Assembly: GCA_023265625.1 (NCBI GenBank)
Contig: JAHFST010000003.1
Location: forward strand, 37,478 to 101,477
Reading direction: 5' to 3'
From: Deltaproteobacteria bacterium
GTDB taxonomy: Bacteria > UBA10199 > JACPAL01 > JAHFST01
Length of the DNA: 64,000 bases
A model generated the notes under the pieces. That model saw only the letters and a program-made list of their open reading frames with translations. It was not told the DNA's origin and did not search any database. Shown piece by piece: positions 18,651 to 24,023 of the stretch. The first letter of the stretch is position 1. Each line of letters starts with the position of its first letter. The translations under genes were made by a program, and so were the position numbers.

Positions 18651-18833
18651 TTATTCATCCTCCCGCCGCGCGCCCACCTCGCTTCCGTCTTCGGAGTAGG
18701 AGACGGTGAAGACAATCGGTCGACAACAGACATGGCAGTCTTCCACATACTCGATGGGGGCGTCGGAGGGTTCCGGCTCGATCACCAAGGATTCGCCGCA
18801 ATAGGGACAGGGGACGGAGAGGGCTTCGTTCAT
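18651..18833 (-). CDS. CPXCG-motif cysteine-rich small protein
   Basis: A 60-residue protein with two zinc-knuckle-like pairs, CPYCGESL and CHVCCRP, and an acidic tail. This is the widespread CPXCG family of small, probably zinc-binding proteins of unknown function. It is convergent with the unassigned pair, 7 nt away. Confidence 0.88.
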   Translation of the reverse strand: MNEALSVPCPYCGESLVIEPEPSDAPIEYVEDCHVCCRPIVFTVSYSEDGSEVGARREDE

Positions 18834-18892
18834 GGGCCTATCTACATTTAGATTTCGTTATTTTTCAATGATTATTCTTGCTATAAGATATC

Positions 18893-18908
18893 ATTATGAT
18901 ATCATAAT
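18893..18908 (+). promoter_or_regulatory. 16-bp palindromic operator of hicAB
   Basis: ATTATGATATCATAAT is a perfect 16-bp palindrome ending 2 nt before the hicA start codon. HicB antitoxins commonly repress their own promoter, and this is the obvious site. A TATAAG (18882-18887) just upstream could be the -10. Confidence 0.65.
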
Positions 18909-18910
18909 CC

Positions 18911-19123
18911 ATGCCTCGAAAAGTGAGGGATTTAATCAGGGATTTGGAGGCGGTTGGCTTCCAGAATCGGGGAGGGAAGGGGAGTCATCGTAATTTTTCC
19001 CATCCGAGATGTCACCTGCCTGTGACGTTGTCTGGGAAAGAGGGTGATGACGCCAAACGTTATCAAGAAAAGGCTGTGAGACAGGCCTTGAAGGAGGTGA
19101 AGGATGAAAAGAAAGCTCAGTGA
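18911..19123 (+). CDS. hicA: HicA mRNA interferase toxin
   Basis: 70 residues with the double-stranded-RNA-binding-like HicA fold: RDLIRDLEAVGFQNRGGKGSHRNF, in which the His of GSHRNF is the expected catalytic residue, and the C-terminal KRYQEKAVRQALKEV helix. It overlaps hicB by 20 nt, giving the classic toxin-first order. The very short distance between the palindrome at 18893-18908 and the ATG implies a minimal leader. Confidence 0.93.
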   Translation: MPRKVRDLIRDLEAVGFQNRGGKGSHRNFSHPRCHLPVTLSGKEGDDAKRYQEKAVRQALKEVKDEKKAQ

Positions 19124-19442
19124 TCGGTACCTGAAAGTTGTGGAATGGTCTGAAGAAGATCGCTGCTATGTGGGGACTTCGCCCGGGTTGATCATCGGTG
19201 GGGTTCATGGCGCGAATCAGGCCAAGGTGTTTGCCCAACTATGTGTGGCTGTGGAAGAGGCCATCCAACTCTTGCAGAAAGACGGGCGTCCCCTTCCCGC
19301 GGCCACGGTCGACAAGAAATGCTCCGGAAAGATTTTGCTGAGAATTCCGCCTGAATTGCATAAATCGCTGATGATCAGGGCCCTGCAAGAAGGGGAGAGT
19401 ATCAACAAACTGATTCAGCATGAGCTAGAAGCGAGAGCGTAG
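19104..19442 (+). CDS. hicB: HicB antitoxin
   Basis: 112 residues. The N-terminal part is the partially degraded RNase H-like HicB fold (WSEEDRCYVGTSPGLIIGGVHG), and the C-terminal part is a ribbon-helix-helix DNA-binding region (KILLRIPPELHKSLMIRALQEGESINKLI). It starts inside hicA with an AAGGAGG Shine-Dalgarno. The stop codon directly abuts a decayed fragment of an SDR gene on the other strand (19443-19568), so this locus probably arrived or was rearranged next to that gene. Confidence 0.92.
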   Translation: MKRKLSDRYLKVVEWSEEDRCYVGTSPGLIIGGVHGANQAKVFAQLCVAVEEAIQLLQKDGRPLPAATVDKKCSGKILLRIPPELHKSLMIRALQEGESINKLIQHELEARA

Positions 19443-19568
19443 TTAACCCGCCATCGTCAACCCGCCGGAAACCGAAAGAACCCGCCCAGTTACATAATCC
19501 GCATCTGGCGAAGCGAAGAAGGCGACCCCGGCGGCGATTTCTTCCGGCTGGGTGATGCGCTTGATTGG
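19443..19568 (-). pseudogene. 3'-terminal remnant of an SDR gene
   Basis: Read on the minus strand, this 126-bp stretch encodes IKRITQPEEIAAGVAFFASP and continues through DYVTG to VSGGLTMAG and a stop. It is nearly identical to the last 42 codons of the intact SDR at 20824-21564. An in-frame stop lies just upstream of the homology and no start exists, so it is a decayed partial duplicate. Confidence 0.9.
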
Positions 19569-19605
19569 TTAATGGCGTTGAGTAAGATTCTCTCGGCAAA
19601 CATGT

Positions 19606-19630
19606 GGTTATTTTACGCGGTAAAATAACC
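19606..19630. terminator. Perfect 11-bp hairpin, possible terminator
   Basis: GGTTATTTTAC, loop GCG, GTAAAATAACC. There is no long T-run after it on either strand, so termination is only a guess; it might end hicAB transcription. Confidence 0.4.
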
Positions 19631-19753
19631 TGATATCAATATTTGTTTATCCTTCCATCGACAGACGATTCGTTTGGGCCAATGAAGCTGGATCCTCGCT
19701 AAAGTAAGGGGGGCATTTGTTGAAATTGTAACGCCAATAAATTTTCAAAAACA

Positions 19754-19781
19754 CGCAACTTATCCAAACCCTACACGAAGG
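19754..19781 (+). promoter_or_regulatory. Orphan-regulon promoter motif for the 301-aa gene
   Basis: CGCAACTTAT and CACGAAGG at 13-nt spacing. The predicted transcript start near 19788 leaves a short leader that still contains the AGGAGA ribosome binding site of the ATG at 19799. Confidence 0.45.
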
Positions 19782-19798
19782 TAATACCAGGAGATCTT

Positions 19799-20704
19799 AT
19801 GACGACACCTGTGAATTCATACCGGACCGTTGGCAATCCAATTACTAGTATTTTGGCGCCTTATTTTAAATTGGAGAGTGGTGCCTCAACAGCCGATTTG
19901 TTCACCAATCTCTTTAATTGGGCGACTAGCACAATTGAAGGTCGGGTAACAGGTGGTATGCAAGGGCTTCCCGTGCGCGGGGTTCAATTTTTTATGACGG
20001 TCGTCAGTCACGTCATTGATAAGTTGGATCCTGCGAATCCGTTACGAATGGCCCACGAGCGGGTTCAAGGACAGAACGATGAAGCCGAACGTCAGCGTTA
20101 TGCTAGGGCATTTGTGGGCCACCTGGTGTTGGGGGCGGCGGCGGTTTTTTTGGCGGAGCAGCGCGTCGCTCACTTGGAAGCCGAGATGGTTCAAGCTCGT
20201 GTGGCGGAAGGGGCTGCTTTGGAGACGCTGGTACCCGATGAAATCTTATTGAATCTGTCTGAGATGATTCGGGGAGTGTCGGCGAGTTTACCAAAAGGAT
20301 TGCCTCAAGTGGTGGGGGAGTTTCTGACTGCTGTGGAGGCTGAGACGGTCGAGAGAATTCTTCCCAAAAGGATGGGCCTTCTCAGGGATTGCTTAACAAT
20401 TGCCCAGCGTTGTTCAGATCCCAGGCGGGCTCGCATGATCCAGCAAGTCATTCCACTTTTGATCAAGGCGGTTGTTGAACAAAGGAATTGGGATTGTTTT
20501 AAGGATATTGATTGGGTTGCATTAGGTGCTGAGGCGGATACCTTGTTTCGAGGATTGGCGAATGAGATTTCATCTCTGACCGGAAAAGAACGTTTCAAGG
20601 CCCTGACAGCGTGTCGGGCTCTCCCGCAAAAACTACGACAGACCGAGGGTGAAACTGCGATGGCTGAGAGATTCGAAATAATCCTTTTGGAGGTTATATC
20701 CTGA
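19799..20704 (+). CDS. Unassigned helical protein (301 aa)
   Basis: Not recognised. The start has a good AGGAGA Shine-Dalgarno 6 nt upstream. The protein is predominantly helical, with an amphipathic N-terminal half (STADLFTNLFNWATSTIEG) and an alanine-rich hydrophobic stretch (AFVGHLVLGAAAVFLAEQRV, about residues 103-122) that could be a buried helix or a membrane-associated segment. Helical repeats follow to the end. There is no signal peptide. It carries the shared promoter motif and converges on the SDR gene. Function unknown. Confidence 0.7.
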   Translation: MTTPVNSYRTVGNPITSILAPYFKLESGASTADLFTNLFNWATSTIEGRVTGGMQGLPVRGVQFFMTVVSHVIDKLDPANPLRMAHERVQGQNDEAERQRYARAFVGHLVLGAAAVFLAEQRVAHLEAEMVQARVAEGAALETLVPDEILLNLSEMIRGVSASLPKGLPQVVGEFLTAVEAETVERILPKRMGLLRDCLTIAQRCSDPRRARMIQQVIPLLIKAVVEQRNWDCFKDIDWVALGAEADTLFRGLANEISSLTGKERFKALTACRALPQKLRQTEGETAMAERFEIILLEVIS

Positions 20705-20823
20705 TAGTTCAGACTCCAATCATCAGCGAGGGTTCTTCCTCATTTTGGATATGGCGTTGAATAACGCCTGAAAACGATTTTCAAATTGTTGTTTGGTGAC
20801 CATATCACCACGAATAAGTTCAA

Positions 20824-21564
20824 TTATCCCGCCATGGTGAGTCCACCCGAGACCGACAACACCTGCCCGGTGACATAATCCGCATCTGGCGAAGCGAAGA
20901 AGGCGACCCCGGCGGCGATCTCCTCGGGTTGGGCGATGCGCTTGAGCGGGATGATCTGGGTGAAGGCCTCTTTGATCTTGGGCGTAATGGCCTCGGCATA
21001 GAGTTGGGTGTCGGTGGGGCCGGGGCAGATACAATTGACATTGATCTGAAAACGCGCGACCTCGCGGGCCAGGGCCTTGGTGAAGCCGATCACGCCTCCC
21101 TTGCAGAGTGAATACACCACCCCCTGCATCTGGCCGACCCGGCCGGCGTCCGAGGCGATGTTGACAATCTTGCCACCTTTTCTTTTACTCATGTCTTTTA
21201 AGACGGCAGAGGTGACGAGCAGCTGGGTCTTGGAATTGACCGCCAAGACCTGGTCCCAATACGCCTCATCTTCATCAATGAAGAAGGTTGGGAGGGCCCA
21301 GCCGATGTTGTTGACTAAAATGTCGATCTTGCCGAATTTTGCAATGGCCTGGGCGACGGAGGTCTCAACCTCCGATTTTTTGGTGCAATCCGTCTTGAGA
21401 AACAACGCCTTCGCGCCCAATTCCCTGGCGGTGGCCTCACCGACATCACTCTTCACATCAAAAAAGGCGACCGAGGCCCCTTCGTCGAGCAATCGTTTGG
21501 TGATGGCCTTGCCAATCCCTTGTGCCCCTCCGGTGACTACCGCCACTTTATCTTTTAGTCGCAT
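20824..21564 (-). CDS. Short-chain dehydrogenase/reductase, BadH-like
   Basis: 246 residues. An NAD(P)-binding motif TGGAQGIG is near the N-terminus, then LVNNIGWA, NIASDAGRVGQMQG and the catalytic YSLCK. The block following the active site (CICPGPTDTQL) and the end VLSVSGGLTMAG closely recall BadH, 2-hydroxycyclohexanecarboxyl-CoA dehydrogenase of anaerobic alicyclic-acid degradation, though FabG-like proteins share much of this. Paired with the BadI/MenB-like crotonase at 7049-7828 it hints at cyclic acyl-CoA metabolism; that is inference. A decayed copy of its 3' end lies at 19443-19568. Family call firm, substrate uncertain. Confidence 0.88.
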   Translation of the reverse strand: MRLKDKVAVVTGGAQGIGKAITKRLLDEGASVAFFDVKSDVGEATARELGAKALFLKTDCTKKSEVETSVAQAIAKFGKIDILVNNIGWALPTFFIDEDEAYWDQVLAVNSKTQLLVTSAVLKDMSKRKGGKIVNIASDAGRVGQMQGVVYSLCKGGVIGFTKALAREVARFQINVNCICPGPTDTQLYAEAITPKIKEAFTQIIPLKRIAQPEEIAAGVAFFASPDADYVTGQVLSVSGGLTMAG

Positions 21565-21664
21565 GGTTCCCTCCCAATGTTGAATTTTGGCTACTGGATT
21601 GTGTAGTGGATTGCAATAGATTTGAAATGCTGTTACTCCAAACCTTCAACCACGAGGGGGCACT

Positions 21665-22120
21665 ACGCGAAAAATTTATGTTGTTTTAGCATCAGGCCTT
21701 GGTTTTGGTTACATGCCCATCGCCTCCGGTACCTGGGGGAGTCTGTGGGGGATTCCGTTGTATTTGGGGTTGTATCGACTGCAATTGATCCCCTATCTCG
21801 TGACCCTTTTCACCTTGATTATCTTAGCCTCTTGGATTGCGAATGAAGCCGAGTTGACCGGCAACAAAAAAGATCCCGGATGGATTGTGATCGATGAAGT
21901 GGTGGGGATGTTGACCGCGCTGAGTTTTTTGCCTCTCACCTGGCAATGGTTCCTCGCCGCTTTTTTACTGTTCCGCCTCTTCGATATTTGGAAACCCTTC
22001 CCCTGTCGCCTCATCCAAGACCGCGTCCCGGGGGGATGGGGGATTGTGGGGGACGACGTAATGGCGGGGATCTATGCGAACATCATCCTGCAGATTGCCC
22101 TGAGATTTCTTTGGGGGTGA
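21665..22120 (+). CDS. pgpA: Phosphatidylglycerophosphatase A, probable non-ATG start
   Basis: PgpA dephosphorylates phosphatidylglycerophosphate to phosphatidylglycerol in the inner membrane. Recognisable motifs are PIASGTWGS near the N-terminus, DPGWIVIDEVVGM (the acidic catalytic region) and DRVPGGWGIVGDDVMAG near the end, with several hydrophobic segments. The first ATG (21713) would remove the conserved N-terminal strand: the frame upstream reads RKIYVVLASGLGFGY, matching the family. No ATG, GTG or TTG exists in that stretch before a stop at 21623; an ACG at 21665, five bases after GAGGGGG, is the best candidate, with ATT at 21674 as alternative. It precedes cinA, separated by a hairpin element. 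Confidence 0.85.
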   Translation, partial: TRKIYVVLASGLGFGYMPIASGTWGSLWGIPLYLGLYRLQLIPYLVTLFTLIILASWIANEAELTGNKKDPGWIVIDEVVGMLTALSFLPLTWQWFLAAFLLFRLFDIWKPFPCRLIQDRVPGGWGIVGDDVMAGIYANIILQIALRFLWG

Positions 22121-22131
22121 GTTGGGGAGAA

Positions 22132-22225
22132 TTAGGGGACGTTGTTGACTGGATCAACTTTCGTTGGTGGGCTACCCCGGTTTAATTTGTGGAGAGATAG
22201 TTCACTCAGTCAACAACGTCCCTAA
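22132..22225. repeat. 94-bp hairpin element with near-perfect 19-20-bp inverted arms
   Basis: TTAGGGGACGTTGTTGACTG (22132-22151) is the reverse complement of CAGTCAACAACGTCCCTAA (22207-22225) apart from one extra G. About 55 nt lie between. The size and structure resemble REP/MITE elements mobilised by RAYT-type transposases. It sits between pgpA and cinA; no transposase is nearby. Confidence 0.75.
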
Positions 22226-22277
22226 AGCCTATTTCTCCCGGTTGACACCTTCGGCTTTATGGTGGAAGTGTTGGGTA

Positions 22278-23528
22278 ATGGCGCTCAAAATCGAAGTCAT
22301 CACCATCGGCGACGAGATCCTTTCCGGTAATATTGTCGACACCAACTTCGCCTGGATCGGTGACCAGCTCTGGTCGCGCGGGTATGATCTTTTTTGGCAT
22401 ACTACGGTCGCTGACGACTCGGAGCGGATCCGCGAGGCCTTGTTGTTTGCGGCGCAGCGTTCGCAAGTGGTGCTGGTGACCGGGGGGCTGGGGCCGACGA
22501 CCGATGACATCACCTTGCGCTCCGCTGCGGAGGCCTTTGGGGTGGCTTATGAGCATAGTGAGACGGCCTTCCACATCGTCAAAAGATTCTTTGAAAAGAC
22601 CGGGCGCGAGATGAGTCCCAACAATCGGCTCCAGGCCTTCCTCCCCCAGGGAGGGGAGGTGATGGAGAACGATGTGGGTACGGCGCCGGGGTGTCATTTT
22701 CACTTCCAAAAAACAGATTTCTTCTTTATGCCCGGGGTGCCGCAGGAGATGAAGCCGCAGGTGCAAAACACGGTCATTCCGTTCCTGCAAAAACAGTCTC
22801 CCAGTCAGTTTTGTTATCGGTTCTTTCGATGTTACGGCCTGCCGGAGGCACAGTTCGATCAAAAGCTGCGCCAGGTGGAGGCCCTGCAAAAAATCCCCGG
22901 CCTGCGTTTGGCTTATCGGGTTTCATTCCCGGAGATCTTCATCAAGATTTCCTCCAATGAGCCGGGACAGGCGGAGGCGCGGGTGGTGCAGGCGGCGCAG
23001 ATCATCCAAGAACAAATCGGCGCCTACATCTACGCCGAGGGCGACAATCCCATTGAAAAGGTGGTGGGGCAGTTGCTGCGAGAACGCAAGCAAACCTTAG
23101 CCCTGGCCGAGTCCTGCACCGGGGGTTTTGTTTCGGATAAGATTACCGATGTCTCGGGGAGCTCAGAATATTTTGAGCGGGGGATTGTGACGTACAGTAA
23201 TCGTTCCAAGATAGAACTGTTGGGAGTGTCGGAAGAGTTGATAGCGAAGCATGGGGCGGTCTCCGCCGAGGTGGCCCTGGCGATGGCGGCGGGGATCCAA
23301 AAAGTCTCAGGCACGGACTATGGCATCGGCATCACCGGCATTGCCGGCCCGACCGGCGCCACCGCCGACAAGCCGCTTGGCACCGTCCACATCGCCCTGG
23401 CCTATCCGGGTGGCGTCAAAGAGCGAAAATTTCAATTTTTCCGCGACCGGCATTGGTTCAAGGTCTTTACCACCCATGCGGCGTTGCATATATTACGCAG
23501 GAAGATTCTTGGATTGGGCAAAGACTAG
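22278..23528 (+). CDS. cinA: CinA: competence/damage-inducible protein with nicotinamide-nucleotide amidase domain
   Basis: 416 residues. The N-terminal MoCF/MogA-like domain begins IEVITIGDEILSGNIVDTN and contains LVTGGLGPTTDDIT. The C-terminal PncC domain (ALAESCTGGFVSDKITDVSG, SYGVTG-like GIGITGIAGPTGAT) hydrolyses nicotinamide mononucleotide, recycling pyridine nucleotides. Its length is typical for full two-domain CinA. The ATG at 22278 is chosen because the family begins at 'MxxEVITIGDE'; an in-frame start at 22164 would run through the hairpin element. It follows pgpA, and is possibly co-transcribed. Confidence 0.96.
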   Translation: MALKIEVITIGDEILSGNIVDTNFAWIGDQLWSRGYDLFWHTTVADDSERIREALLFAAQRSQVVLVTGGLGPTTDDITLRSAAEAFGVAYEHSETAFHIVKRFFEKTGREMSPNNRLQAFLPQGGEVMENDVGTAPGCHFHFQKTDFFFMPGVPQEMKPQVQNTVIPFLQKQSPSQFCYRFFRCYGLPEAQFDQKLRQVEALQKIPGLRLAYRVSFPEIFIKISSNEPGQAEARVVQAAQIIQEQIGAYIYAEGDNPIEKVVGQLLRERKQTLALAESCTGGFVSDKITDVSGSSEYFERGIVTYSNRSKIELLGVSEELIAKHGAVSAEVALAMAAGIQKVSGTDYGIGITGIAGPTGATADKPLGTVHIALAYPGGVKERKFQFFRDRHWFKVFTTHAALHILRRKILGLGKD

Positions 23529-23656
23529 CTAAACCCCTCGCAAAATTATTTTTCAGATGACGCAACTGGAGCGTGCCCCTTGGCCGATCTGGAGGGTAGT
23601 CGATTGTTTTTTTAATTATTGATTTAAGTATATTAAAAGTATATTATTTATATGGA

Positions 23657-23923
23657 ATGAAAAATAAATCTTCAGTGAAGCGTTTCAAAACGACCGAGGA
23701 GATGGATGAGTACCTTGAGAATAACGATTTAGGCGATCTCCTCAGGGGTAAAGGGGTCCTCAAAAGAGGCATTCTCAAAAAAATCAATCTAGATCTTCCG
23801 GCAACGGTCGTGGACAAGGTGGACCAAATTGCGAATAAAATCGGGATCGCCAGACAGCCGCTCTTGAAGATGTGGATTCATGAACGATTGCAGAAAGAAG
23901 AGTCTGCTAGCACTTCCTCTTAA
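23657..23923 (+). CDS. Solitary BrnA/CopG-like antitoxin
   Basis: 88 residues. The C-terminal half, KKINLDLPATVVDKVDQIAN then RQPLLKMWIHERL, is a ribbon-helix-helix domain very like that of the BrnA-type antitoxin at 57058-57372 (ISIRLPIYVLDKLKQVS / LIRLWVTEKL). The N-terminal half is charged. No toxin gene lies on either side, so it is either a solitary regulator or the remainder of a broken locus. The 128 bp upstream are AT-rich and contain a weak version of the orphan promoter motif at 23561-23590 with 15-nt spacing. Confidence 0.75.
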   Translation: MKNKSSVKRFKTTEEMDEYLENNDLGDLLRGKGVLKRGILKKINLDLPATVVDKVDQIANKIGIARQPLLKMWIHERLQKEESASTSS

Positions 23924-23928
23924 TTGCC

Positions 23929-23945
23929 CCCGTTAATTGAACGGG
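23929..23945 (+). terminator. Short hairpin after the solitary antitoxin
   Basis: CCCGTT, loop AATTG, AACGGG, then T-rich sequence beginning CTGACTTATTTT. A weak candidate terminator. Confidence 0.35.
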
Positions 23946-23986
23946 CTGACTTATTTTGTTGCACTATTTTTCTTGTAATCAATTCA

Positions 23987-24014
23987 AGCAACAATTATCT
24001 CCGCGTGCCGAGAA
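23987..24014 (+). promoter_or_regulatory. Orphan-regulon promoter motif for the CarD-like fusion gene
   Basis: AGCAACAATT and GCCGAGAA at the standard 13-nt spacing. The ATG at 24024 lies 9 nt after the -10 and has no Shine-Dalgarno, consistent with a leaderless mRNA. Confidence 0.5.
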
Positions 24015-24023
24015 TAACCGATC

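Larger units (their letters stand above)
19569..19798. other. Non-coding spacer between SDR remnant and 301-aa gene
   Basis: No gene seen. It holds a strong hairpin (arms GGTTATTTTAC at 19606-19616 and GTAAAATAACC at 19620-19630, GCG loop) and, at its right end, the promoter motif and Shine-Dalgarno of the next gene. Confidence 0.7.

Noticed and set aside
20723-20803. 26-codon minus-strand frame MVTKQQFENRFQALFNAISK... after the SDR stop
   Set aside because: Start context is weak and the peptide too short to support; it could be a remnant, but nothing beyond the short ATGGCGTTGA similarity backs it.
22151-22180. ATCAACTTTC inside the 22132 hairpin as another motif copy
   Set aside because: No GCCGATA-like sequence follows at the right distance.
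23561-23590. CGCAACTGGA...GCCGATCT, a possible further copy of the orphan promoter motif before the solitary antitoxin
   Set aside because: Spacing is 15 nt, the -35 lacks the T-run and no start codon lies in the expected window, so I did not count it as a regulon member.
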